A DNA stretch of 10,265 bases from the NCBI GenBank assembly GCA_020722625.1, contig DYKK01000095.1, forward strand, positions 1-10,265, in the 5' to 3' direction. This DNA comes from Anaeromyxobacter dehalogenans (GTDB taxonomy: Bacteria; Myxococcota_A; UBA9042; DTJE01). Numbering within the stretch: position 1 is the stretch's first letter; each line of letters opens with the position of its first letter. The translations under genes were made by a program, and so were the position numbers. Below the pieces are notes generated by a model. That model saw only the letters and a list, made by a program, of their open reading frames with translations, was not told the origin of the DNA and made no database searches. This document shows, in pieces, positions 1 to 7,052 of this stretch.

Positions 1-1237
1 ACGAGGGGAAGCCGAACTCGACCGTGGCGAGGCCGGGGCGGGGCATCATCCCCACCCCGGCGTTGTTCGCGACGAGCAGGACCAGGCGGGGCCGCGCCGC
101 GCGCTCGCGCAGGAAGGCCATCATCGCCCGCAGGCGCGGATACACCAGGAGGGCGGTCCGGCCGCCCAGCACGGCCTCGAGGTCGCCCACGTGTCGGGCC
201 AGGTTCGTCAGGACCGCGAAGTCCAGGTGGGCGCCCAGGAGGTTCAGGGTCTCGGCGAGCCCCCGGACCAGGACCGGGTCGCCCACGTACCCCGCGAGCC
301 GGTTCTGGAACACGGCCGGGATCACGAACTCCAGGGCCGGGACGATGTCGGCGAGTTCGCGGGTGATCAGGGCCTCCGCGGCCTCCTCCCGGCCCGTCTC
401 GCGCCCGACCTGCCGCACGAAGCGCTCGGTCGCGGGCAGGCCGAAGGGGACCTCGCACTCGATCAGCCGCGCCCCGGTGCGGCGCGCGACCCACTGCGCG
501 GCCTTGCGCCCGTAAGGCAGGGACAGGACCACGCCCGCGTCCCGGACCGCCGCGAGGTCCGCGAACGACTGCCCTTCCAGCCACACCGAGACCACGTCCA
601 AGTCCAGGGCGGTCAGGATCCGGCGGATTTCCCGCAGGTTCGCCCGGTGGTCGCCCTCGTTGCGGTCCATCAGGTAGCCGATGACGGCGACCTTGCGCGG
701 GTCAGGACGGCCCCCGGACAGGTCGAGCCGCCGGGCCAGGGCCGTCAAGACCTCGGCGTACCCGTCCATCCAGTCCCCGTTCAGGGAGCGCCCGGGGACC
801 GTGATCGCGGGTCGTCCCGTCTCGCGGGTGACGTCCCGGCACAGCCGCTCGTAGTCCACCGCGGTCACCGCGGCCATGGGCATGGACGTCACGAGCACCC
901 CGCCCGCGTACGGGTGGGACGCCATGCGCGACAGCGTCGAGCGCAGGGCGTCCTCGCGCCCCTTGGCCATCTGGACCGGGTGCAGGGCCGTGTTCGCGAC
1001 GCGGTGGTGCCCCGACACGCTGACCAGGGTCGAGAGCCAGTCGTGGTTGCCCTGGATGAACTGGCTCTTCATGTGCACGCAGTCCGGCCCGTCCACCAGG
1101 GTGTAGGCGTCGCGGATCGCATTCGTGGCCAGATAGACCCCGATCAGGTACGTGTAGGTGATCCGCTGGCTGAAGTCCGGGGAGTCCGTGTCCTCGCCCC
1201 CCGCCCGCAGCGAGACGATGTGGCTAAAGGGCTCCAT
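1..1237 (-). CDS. Nitrogenase component-1-like protein, K-like subunit (partial, C-terminus outside window)
   Basis: Reads from ATG at 1237 to the window edge, giving the first 412 residues with no stop. It belongs to the nitrogenase component-1 fold family (NifD/K, BchN/B, BchY/Z, CfbD). Family signs are DGPDC at 49-53, which matches the GSQGC segment around NifK Cys95; VLVTSMP at 114-120, which matches the segment around NifK Cys153; and VPFGLPATERF at 263-273, a typical component-1 motif (NifK has PIGLKATDEF). Only Cys53 of the three NifK P-cluster cysteines is kept: the third position is Ser118, and no cysteine stands before residue 53. Other visible cysteines are C133 and C261. The start overlaps the end of the D-like gene by 14 bases and follows a GGGAGG ribosome site inside that gene, so the two are probably translationally coupled. 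It presumably forms a heteromer with the D-like protein. Substrate unknown. A BchB-like or BchZ-like role cannot be excluded, but the motifs do not match well. Confidence 0.82.
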   Translation of the reverse strand, partial: MEPFSHIVSLRAGGEDTDSPDFSQRITYTYLIGVYLATNAIRDAYTLVDGPDCVHMKSQFIQGNHDWLSTLVSVSGHHRVANTALHPVQMAKGREDALRSTLSRMASHPYAGGVLVTSMPMAAVTAVDYERLCRDVTRETGRPAITVPGRSLNGDWMDGYAEVLTALARRLDLSGGRPDPRKVAVIGYLMDRNEGDHRANLREIRRILTALDLDVVSVWLEGQSFADLAAVRDAGVVLSLPYGRKAAQWVARRTGARLIECEVPFGLPATERFVRQVGRETGREEAAEALITRELADIVPALEFVIPAVFQNRLAGYVGDPVLVRGLAETLNLLGAHLDFAVLTNLARHVGDLEAVLGGRTALLVYPRLRAMMAFLRERAARPRLVLLVANNAGVGMMPRPGLATVEFGFPS

Positions 1238-3080
1238 CGGCGCCTCCCGCCCGCGGGACCAGGGGCATCCCGTCCACGCGGCGAGCCAGGAAGTCCCGGT
1301 ATCGCCGATAGAACGGCGTGCGGCAGACCCCGCACAGGCGCTCCACGGTCCGCACCGCGCCGTCCAGTCCCATCTCGAAGACCTGCAACGAGAACCGGTT
1401 CTTCCCGGCCTCGGTCACCCGCCAGTCGAAGGTGTGGTACGACAGGACCGCGTCCGCGGGCGACTCGCGCAGGCGCCGGCGCATCGTCTCGAACGAGTTG
1501 AAGGCCCGGAGCGTCACGGCCTCCGGGTCGCGCGCGGCCGAGCGGACCTCCTCGGCCGCCTCGCGGGCCTCGCGCCGGTCCGACACCTTCAGGAGGACTT
1601 CGACCCGGAACCCCGCCTCCTGGAGCACCGCGAGCAGGGGAATGCCCCACGTGGTGGTCGGGTCGGTCAGGTGCGCGGTCTCCTGGGCCCGCACCACCAG
1701 GGCCACCCCGTGTTCCCGGGCCTCGACGCGGGCCGCCTCCCACGCCTCGCGACGGCCGGACGCGGCGGCCTCGAACGCCTGCTCCGCCTCGGCCTCGCGC
1801 CCGAGGGCCCGGCCGACCGCCAGGAGCCAGCGTCTCGTCCCCTCGAACCCGTACGGCGCCGGAGGCTCGATCACCGGCGTGCGCGAGTCCTCGGTCAGGT
1901 GTGCGTAGTGGTTCGCCCAGACGCGGTTGGGGTACAGGACGTTCAGGGCGGCCCCGGGCAGGGCCAGGATCCGGGCCACGCTGAAGTTCGGGATCAGGTG
2001 GGCGTTGACGCGGATGCCCGCCCCGGCCAGCAGGTCCCGGAGGCCCTGGGTCAGGGGACCGTCCGGGAAGCCGATCAGGTTGACCGCGGCGGGATCGGGC
2101 GGGCCGGCCTCGGCCTCGGCACGCCGGCGCCGCGTGTACAGGAGGTCCCGGAACACGTTGTACATGCTCTTGGGGGTCACCGTCAGATAGACGAGGGGGA
2201 CCCGCGACTTGCGCGCGTACTGGCGGACCACGCTTTCGACGTCCTCGCCGATCACCATCGGGACGCAGGTGTTGCTGAAGAAGATGATCTTCTCGTCGGG
2301 ATTCGGCGCCGCGACGACCCGGTCCAGGACCTCCCGCAGGCGCTTCGGGTTCCCGAAGATGACGTCCCGCTCGGTGAGTTCCGTGGTCATCATCCCGTCC
2401 ACGGCCGGGTCCATGCGCGGCGCGTCGGCCCCGAGGTCGATCCCCCGCGTGCGGTTGTCCCAGGGGTACTCGACCGCGGACACGAGGGGCGCGACCCCGT
2501 GCGGGGCCTGCATCAGGCACTCGGTCTCGCAGTGCTGGACGAAGCGGAAGGCCCCGGACAGGTCTATACTGTCCAGCTGGGTGCGCTGGACCTCCCCCAC
2601 CGCGAAGAACTCGGCGTAGGCGTCCGGACCCGCCCACGTGGTCAGGAGGTTCGTCACTTCCTGGCCGGTGGTGGTCGGGATCTCGGGGAGGGGGCGCGTG
2701 TCCGGGTCGTCCTGAAGGAGGCGCAGGAGGTCGGTCGCGGCCAGGGGCCCCATCCTCTCCGGGGCGCGCTCGCGCACGAGCGCGTCCACGGTCGTCGGGA
2801 CGTGACCGGTCCCCTTGTACGTGATCGCGAGCCGGTCCGTCCGGACCCAGGCCGGCGTCTCGGCGGACGCCTCCGTGACCATCAGGACCAGCGTGGGCGC
2901 TCCCTTCGGCCCCACCAGGACCAGCAGGTGGTCGTCGTACCAGGCCGCGAACCGCACCCGCCACTCCTCGGGCGCGTCCTCCAGGCCCAGCAGGCGGGCG
3001 ATGCGTTCGACGGAGGCATCGCCTCCGTGCAGGCGCGGTCCGGACGGGGCCCGGGGGGGCTGGTTGTTCGCGCCGTCCAT
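1224..3080 (-). CDS. Nitrogenase component-1-like protein, D-like subunit with N-terminal extension
   Basis: A 618-residue protein, longer than NifD (about 480-490). Residues 1 to about 150 form a domain I do not recognise. The component-1 part starts near 165: C184-x3-C188, then an APHGVAP segment (192-198) where NifD has GPVGC, then TTELTERDVIFGNPKRL (232-248, close to the NifD QEKDIVFGGDKKL region), then NTCVPMVIGEDVESV (270-284), which corresponds to NifD ECPIGLIGDDIESV and places Cys272 at NifD Cys154. A later PYGFEGTRRWL segment is another family hallmark. The NifD Cys88 equivalent seems absent, and I find no clear counterpart of the FeMo-cofactor ligands Cys275 and His442. A CGVC motif sits near the end (583-586). 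The ATG lies four bases after the stop of the H-like gene, and the gene ends in TAG overlapping the K-like start. It is likely the cluster-bearing catalytic subunit of an uncharacterised reductase. Confidence 0.86.
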   Translation of the reverse strand: MDGANNQPPRAPSGPRLHGGDASVERIARLLGLEDAPEEWRVRFAAWYDDHLLVLVGPKGAPTLVLMVTEASAETPAWVRTDRLAITYKGTGHVPTTVDALVRERAPERMGPLAATDLLRLLQDDPDTRPLPEIPTTTGQEVTNLLTTWAGPDAYAEFFAVGEVQRTQLDSIDLSGAFRFVQHCETECLMQAPHGVAPLVSAVEYPWDNRTRGIDLGADAPRMDPAVDGMMTTELTERDVIFGNPKRLREVLDRVVAAPNPDEKIIFFSNTCVPMVIGEDVESVVRQYARKSRVPLVYLTVTPKSMYNVFRDLLYTRRRRAEAEAGPPDPAAVNLIGFPDGPLTQGLRDLLAGAGIRVNAHLIPNFSVARILALPGAALNVLYPNRVWANHYAHLTEDSRTPVIEPPAPYGFEGTRRWLLAVGRALGREAEAEQAFEAAASGRREAWEAARVEAREHGVALVVRAQETAHLTDPTTTWGIPLLAVLQEAGFRVEVLLKVSDRREAREAAEEVRSAARDPEAVTLRAFNSFETMRRRLRESPADAVLSYHTFDWRVTEAGKNRFSLQVFEMGLDGAVRTVERLCGVCRTPFYRRYRDFLARRVDGMPLVPRAGGADGAL

Positions 3081-3084
3081 CCGC

Positions 3085-3906
3085 CTAGCCCCCGTTCAGG
3101 CGCATGAAGTTGAAGAACTCGTCGTCCGTCATCGGGGTGGGGAGCGGGAGGGACTCGGGGTCCAGGACGCGCAGGGCCTCCCCGACCGAGCGCATCACCT
3201 GGGCCGCCGGGGCCTCGGGGGCGTACTCGAGGATGGTGCGCTGGACCTTCTCGCCCTCGATGATGCGCGGGTCCCGCTCGAGGACGCCCAGGATCGTTGT
3301 CCCCAGGCGCTCCGCGAACGCCTGGAGCGGACCACGAGGGGCCTGGTTGGACCGCAGGTTGACCACGAGCCCGGCGAGGCGCACCCCGTTTTCCTTGTAA
3401 ATATCCACAGCCCGGGTGATGTTGTTCGCGGCGAACAGGGCCATGGGCTCCTCGGACACGACGATCACGACCTTCCGCGCGAACCCCTCGCGCAGCGGGG
3501 CCGCGAATCCCCCGCAGACCACGTCGCCCAGGACATCGAAGATCGCGACGTCGTACTGCCCGGATTGCAGCAGTTGCATCTCGTCGAGCGTCTCGATCAC
3601 ACGGGCCACGCCGCGGCCCCCGCACCCGACCCCCGGGGGGGGACCGCCGGCCTCGCAGCAGGCGATGCCGTACCGGCCCAGCGTCAGGATGTCCTCGGGC
3701 GGGGGGTCCTCGGGGTTGTCGGACAGGACCTCGAGCACGGTCCGGATGTTCGTCGGGGACTCGAGCAGCCGGATGGCCGAGTCGTGCTTGGGGTCACACC
3801 CCACGTGCAGGACTCGGAGCCCCGCCTGGGCGTAGTGGACGCTCAGGTTGGTGGCCACCACGGACTTGCCGATCCCGCCCTTCCCATAGACAGCGATCGT
3901 CTCCAT
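3085..3906 (-). CDS. Nitrogenase-reductase-like iron-sulfur ATPase (NifH/BchL/BchX/CfbC superfamily)
   Basis: A 273-residue P-loop ATPase expected to form a homodimer bridged by one [4Fe-4S] cluster and to donate electrons to the D-like/K-like complex with ATP hydrolysis. Visible motifs are Walker A GKGGIGKS (8-15, Lys14), GCDPKHDS (36-43, Asp38), GVGCGGRGV (92-100) with cluster ligand Cys95, and DVLGDVVCGGF (124-134) with cluster ligand Cys131. These match NifH Cys97 and Cys132. Arg98 matches NifH Arg100, the ADP-ribosylation site in some diazotrophs. The segment EEPMALFAANNI resembles NifH GEMMALYAANNI, whereas CDPKHDS and AGGPPPGVGCGG recall BchL and BchX, so it sits between the known groups. 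I chose ATG 3906 because it directly precedes the beta strand leading into the P-loop; upstream in-frame residues belong to the clpP antisense reading. It starts five bases after the clpP stop. Membership of the superfamily is certain; the exact branch is not. Confidence 0.95.
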   Translation of the reverse strand: METIAVYGKGGIGKSVVATNLSVHYAQAGLRVLHVGCDPKHDSAIRLLESPTNIRTVLEVLSDNPEDPPPEDILTLGRYGIACCEAGGPPPGVGCGGRGVARVIETLDEMQLLQSGQYDVAIFDVLGDVVCGGFAAPLREGFARKVVIVVSEEPMALFAANNITRAVDIYKENGVRLAGLVVNLRSNQAPRGPLQAFAERLGTTILGVLERDPRIIEGEKVQRTILEYAPEAPAAQVMRSVGEALRVLDPESLPLPTPMTDDEFFNFMRLNGG

Positions 3907-3911
3907 GCTCT

Positions 3912-4514
3912 CTATCCCGCCTCGTCCCGCCGGGCGATGATCCGCGCCACCAGGCCGTACTGGACCGCCTCCTCCGCGGACATCCAGAAGTCGCGCATCG
4001 TGTCGCGCTCGACGCGCTCGAGGGGCTGGCCCGTCTCCTCGGCGATGAGCCGGTTGATCCGGTCCTTGGTCCGCAGGATCTCGTTCGCCGTGATCTCGAG
4101 GTCCGAGGCGGGGCCGAAGATTTCCGTGTGGAACAGGGGCTGGTGGATCAGGAAGCGCGTGTTGGGCAGCGACAGGCGGTCGTCGCGCTCCGCGCCCAGC
4201 AGGACCACGGTCGCGATGCTCGCGGTCAGGCCGGTGCAGACCACGCGCACCCTCGGCCGCACGAACCGGATGCAGTCGTAGATCGCGAACCCGGAGTGCA
4301 CGTCGCCCCCGGGCGAGTTGATCAGGAACGTGATGGGACGTTCCGGGTCGTCCGCCTCCAGGACCAGGATCTGCTCGATCACGCGGCGGGCTGTGGCCGG
4401 CGAGACCTCCGAGGACAGGAGGATCGTCCGGTTCCGCAGCATCCGCTCGGTCAGACGCAGGTCGTCGCGATCTTCGCATTCCCGCGTCGTCTCGCCCAGG
4501 ATCGTGTCGGCCAT
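3912..4514 (-). CDS. clpP: ClpP-family ATP-dependent protease proteolytic subunit
   Basis: A 200-residue ClpP homologue, close to the usual 195-205. The triad is intact: Ser99 in GLTASIA (most ClpP have GQAASMG or GMAASMG), His124 in LIHQP, and Asp175 in RDTMRDFWMSA. The oligomer-fold segments INSPGGDV (65-72) and GQPLERVERDT are clear. There is a two-residue insertion after HQPL compared with Bacillus subtilis ClpP. It would assemble into a tetradecameric chamber that needs a Clp/Hsp100 ATPase, and none is encoded here. The usual clpP neighbours (tig, clpX) are absent, so this may be a secondary paralogue. I prefer ATG 4514 because GGGGG stands five bases ahead of it; GTG at 4520 in the same frame is the alternative. 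It is the first gene of the operon and ends in TAG five bases before the nitrogenase-reductase-like gene, so the two are almost certainly cotranscribed. Confidence 0.93.
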   Translation of the reverse strand: MADTILGETTRECEDRDDLRLTERMLRNRTILLSSEVSPATARRVIEQILVLEADDPERPITFLINSPGGDVHSGFAIYDCIRFVRPRVRVVCTGLTASIATVVLLGAERDDRLSLPNTRFLIHQPLFHTEIFGPASDLEITANEILRTKDRINRLIAEETGQPLERVERDTMRDFWMSAEEAVQYGLVARIIARRDEAG

Positions 4515-4543
4515 CGCCACCCCCGTTCCAGCGACCGGCCGGC

Positions 4544-4572
4544 AACGTAGCAGGTTCCCGGGTCGTTCGCAA
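4544..4572 (-). promoter_or_regulatory. Candidate promoter for the clpP / nitrogenase-like operon
   Basis: On the minus strand TTGCGA (4572-4567) is separated by 17 bases from TACGTT (4549-4544), which is preceded directly by TGC, an extended -10 element. The predicted transcript would start near 4537, about 23 bases ahead of the clpP ATG. The -10 hexamer is a weak match to TATAAT, so this is a plausible but unproven site. Confidence 0.45.
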
Positions 4573-4606
4573 CACCGGCGGCCGTCCAGCCTCGCGCAAA
4601 AGGGCT

Positions 4607-4635
4607 TTGACCTTTCGGGCGGTTTCTGCTATCAA
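4607..4635 (+). promoter_or_regulatory. Sigma-70-like promoter of yajC-secD-secF-recJ
   Basis: TTGACC (4607-4612), a 17-base spacer, then TATCAA (4630-4635) preceded directly by TGC, an extended -10. This is an AT-richer island in an otherwise GC-dominated region. The predicted start is near 4642, giving a leader of about 34 bases before the yajC GTG. The match and spacing are good for a housekeeping sigma factor. Confidence 0.7.
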
Positions 4636-4663
4636 CCGCCGTCCGTTCCCCTGGGGGAGCGGC

Positions 4664-4670
4664 AAGGAGG
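4664..4670 (+). promoter_or_regulatory. Ribosome binding site deciding the yajC start
   Basis: AAGGAGG, a near-perfect Shine-Dalgarno sequence, stands five bases before GTG 4676. It fixes the yajC start there and not at the upstream in-frame ATG at 4607, which would lie inside the promoter -35 box. Confidence 0.85.
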
Positions 4671-4675
4671 TGCCC

Positions 4676-5146
4676 GTGAACGCGTTGTTGACCACCCTGA
4701 TCACCCTGGCCCAGGTCACCGGGGGGACGCCGCCCGGACAGCCCCCGGCGCCCGCGGCCCCCGCAGTCGAGACCGCGCCGGCTCCCGCTCCGACTCCGGC
4801 CGCGGCGGCCCCGGCTCCCGCGACCACGAGCCCCGGACCCCAGGCCCCGCACCCGGACGCCGGGGGCGGGATGTGGACGACCCTGATCTTTTTCGGGGTC
4901 ATGATCCTCGTGTTCTGGCTGCTGATCATCCGGCCCCAGCAGAAGCAGCGCAAGAAGCAGGAGGAGTTCCTGAGCGCCCTCAAGTCGGGCGACCGGGTCC
5001 TGACCTCGGGCGGGGTCATCGGGAGGATCGTGTCCATCTCCGGCAACGTGGTGACCCTCGAGGTCGCGAAGGACACCCGCATCCAGGTGGTCAAGGGGCA
5101 CGTGGCCGGCCACTACATCGAGGGAGAGGCCAAGAAGACCTCCTGA
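4676..5146 (+). CDS. yajC: Preprotein translocase accessory subunit YajC
   Basis: A 156-residue protein starting at GTG. The C-terminal half is typical YajC: one membrane helix at about 69-87 (WTTLIFFGVMILVFWLLII), then RPQQKQRKKQ, then a soluble domain with LKSGDRVLTSGGVIGRIVSI, the family hallmark. YajC joins SecD and SecF in the inner membrane and assists SecYEG-dependent export and YidC insertion. Compared with the usual length of about 110 residues it has an extra N-terminus: a short hydrophobic stretch (NALLTTLITLAQV) and then about 45 residues rich in proline and alanine, probably a flexible periplasmic linker. Whether the first hydrophobic stretch is a cleaved signal, a second membrane segment or neither cannot be told from the sequence. 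First gene of the plus-strand operon; secD follows after 34 bases. Confidence 0.95.
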   Translation: MNALLTTLITLAQVTGGTPPGQPPAPAAPAVETAPAPAPTPAAAAPAPATTSPGPQAPHPDAGGGMWTTLIFFGVMILVFWLLIIRPQQKQRKKQEEFLSALKSGDRVLTSGGVIGRIVSISGNVVTLEVAKDTRIQVVKGHVAGHYIEGEAKKTS

Positions 5147-5180
5147 CGGGCGCGCTCATCGTCACGACAAGGGAAACGTC

Positions 5181-7037
5181 ATGAACAAGCGGAAGATGTG
5201 GAGGCCGATCCTGGTCGTCCTGATGACGGCCCTGGCGGCCCTGTACGTCCTGCCATCCCTGGTCCCCGAGGGGGCGATGCCCGGGTGGTACCCGTTCGCC
5301 AAGCGCCTGTCGTTCGGGCTCGACCTCCAGGGGGGCCTGGAACTGCGCTACACGGTGGACTACAAGAAGGCCATCGGCGAGAACCTCCTGCGCACGCGCG
5401 AGGCCGTGATCGAGGTCCTGGTGAACGCCCTGGCCCGCCAGGACGGGAAGGCGCCGGAGGCGCTGTCGGACGACGACAAGAAGGCCCTCCAGGACCGTTT
5501 CCGGGTGGAGCGCGTGGACTTCGACACCCTGAAGGTCACGTTCACGAACGAGGGCGACGTGGAGGTCCTGACGTCCGACCTCGTGGATGAATTGCGGTCC
5601 GACCTCGTGCGCCAGCCCCCGTCCGGCCACGAGGTCCTGTTGCAGTTGAGCGAGGTTCGCGTCGCTGCCATCCGGGACGAGGTCGTCAACCAGACCCTGG
5701 ATGTGATCCGCAAGCGCATCGAGGCGTTCGGCCTGGTCGAGCCCGACGTGCGCAAGAACGGCGACACGGACATTGACATCCAGTTGCCGGGCGTGCGCGG
5801 GCAGCAGGTCGAGGAGGTCCGCAACCGCATCGGTCAGACCGCGCGCCTGGCCTTTCGCATTGTGGACCGGGCCCCGGAGACCGCGGACTTCTTCAAGGGA
5901 CAGATGGAGGCCCTCGCCGCGTTCCAGGAGAAGTTCCCCGAGAAGGGGCGTCTGCTGCGGATCGAGCGCGACCCGACCACGACCCAGTGGTTCGTGCGCG
6001 CGGACGCGGGCCTGCGACCCGGGACGGGGGACGCCCTGGCCAAGAACGCCCTCCTGTCGTTCCTGAAGACCCTCCGTCTGTCGGACGACCACATGGTCGG
6101 CTTCGAGATGGTCGAGCGGCGCGAGGGCAACATCGTGCAGGAGCGCTACTGGCGCACGCACATCGTGTGGGCGACCGCGAAGGTCACCGGGGACCACCTG
6201 ACGCGCGCCATGGTCCTGTTCGAGCAGCAGGGCGAGCCGTACGTGTCGCTCGAGTTCGACGCCGCCGGCGCCCGTCAGTTCGAGGAGGTTACCGAGCAGA
6301 ACGTCGGCGAGTACATGGCGATCATGCTCGACGACGAGATCAACTCGGCCCCGGTCATCAGGGAGCGTATCGGCGGCGGCCGGGCCAAGATCACGCTGGG
6401 CGGGGCGCGCCACCCGCGCGAGGTCCTGCGCGAGGCCCAGTCCCTGGTCACGGTGCTCACGCACGGGGCGTACAAGGCCCCGGTCCACAAGGTCCACGAC
6501 TTCGTGGTCGGGCCGTCGCTCGGGAGCGACACCATCCGGGCGGGCGTGATCGCGCTCGTGGTGGCGGTGGCCGCTGTGTTCCTGTTCATGCTGATCTACT
6601 ATCGGGGTGCGGGGCTCGTCGCGGACCTGGGGCTGGTCCTGAACGTCCTGTTCATCGTGGCGATCCTCATCGGGTTCAACGCGGCCCTGACCATGCCGGG
6701 GCTCGCGGGGATCGTGCTCACGATCGGCATGGCCGTGGACGCGAACGTCCTCATCAGCGAGCGTATTCGCGAGGAGATGCGCCTGGGCAAGGGACCGAGG
6801 GCGAGCCTGGAGGCCGGCTACGGCAAGGCGTTTTCGGCCATCTTCGACTCGAACCTCACGACCGCGATCGCGGGGGTGGTCCTGCTGAACTTCTCGAGCG
6901 GACCCGTCTATGGATTCGCCGTGACACTCCTGATCGGGATCGTGTGCACCGTCGTGACGCAGGTGTGGGTCACCCGGGTGATCTACGACGGGTACCTCGA
7001 CCGCTTTCACCCCGAGCGCCTGAGCATGGGGATCTGA
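5181..7037 (+). CDS. secD: Protein translocase subunit SecD
   Basis: A 618-residue RND-family membrane protein that with SecF uses the proton-motive force to pull or release exported proteins on the periplasmic side of SecYEG. Membrane helix 1 is at about 8-28, followed by the SecD signature GLDLQGG (46-52). A long periplasmic P1 region follows, including a VKVTF-type segment and the RIGQTARLAFRIVD, MAIMLDDEINSAPVI and IGGGRAKITLGG segments. Five more membrane helices occupy about 453-605, with GMAVDANVLISERIREE near 514-530; the Asp in this motif corresponds to the conserved transmembrane Asp519 of E. coli SecD, needed for proton coupling. The length is close to E. coli SecD (615). Starts at ATG with AAGGGA upstream and ends in TGA, 15 bases before secF. 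Confidence 0.97.
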   Translation: MNKRKMWRPILVVLMTALAALYVLPSLVPEGAMPGWYPFAKRLSFGLDLQGGLELRYTVDYKKAIGENLLRTREAVIEVLVNALARQDGKAPEALSDDDKKALQDRFRVERVDFDTLKVTFTNEGDVEVLTSDLVDELRSDLVRQPPSGHEVLLQLSEVRVAAIRDEVVNQTLDVIRKRIEAFGLVEPDVRKNGDTDIDIQLPGVRGQQVEEVRNRIGQTARLAFRIVDRAPETADFFKGQMEALAAFQEKFPEKGRLLRIERDPTTTQWFVRADAGLRPGTGDALAKNALLSFLKTLRLSDDHMVGFEMVERREGNIVQERYWRTHIVWATAKVTGDHLTRAMVLFEQQGEPYVSLEFDAAGARQFEEVTEQNVGEYMAIMLDDEINSAPVIRERIGGGRAKITLGGARHPREVLREAQSLVTVLTHGAYKAPVHKVHDFVVGPSLGSDTIRAGVIALVVAVAAVFLFMLIYYRGAGLVADLGLVLNVLFIVAILIGFNAALTMPGLAGIVLTIGMAVDANVLISERIREEMRLGKGPRASLEAGYGKAFSAIFDSNLTTAIAGVVLLNFSSGPVYGFAVTLLIGIVCTVVTQVWVTRVIYDGYLDRFHPERLSMGI

Positions 7038-7052
7038 ACAAGGAGCGCCGCC

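Noticed and set aside
191..1501. Plus-strand open frame opposite the K-like gene
   Set aside because: It crosses the D-like/K-like junction and has repetitive Arg/Pro/Gly/Val composition; the minus-strand reading has the family motifs.
1158..3107. Long plus-strand open frame opposite the D-like gene, about 650 codons
   Set aside because: It is antisense to a gene with clear family motifs, has low-complexity Arg/Gly/Val composition and no recognisable domain; such frames are expected in DNA this GC-rich.
3085..3906. Naming the gene nifH, bchL or bchX
   Set aside because: It shares motifs with all three, but the partner subunits fit none of these systems, and no other nif or bch gene is visible.
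4607..4675. Upstream ATG start for yajC at 4607
   Set aside because: It would start inside the promoter -35 box and lacks a ribosome site, whereas GTG 4676 has AAGGAGG at ideal spacing.
4515..4675. Riboswitch or small RNA in the divergent region
   Set aside because: The leaders implied by the candidate promoters are only about 23 and 34 bases, too short for a riboswitch, and I found no strong hairpin.
3907..5094. N-terminal extension of the nitrogenase-reductase-like protein upstream of 3906
   Set aside because: The frame stays open through clpP and the intergenic region, but the upstream residues are low-complexity and out of frame with the true ClpP; the homology begins at ATG 3906.
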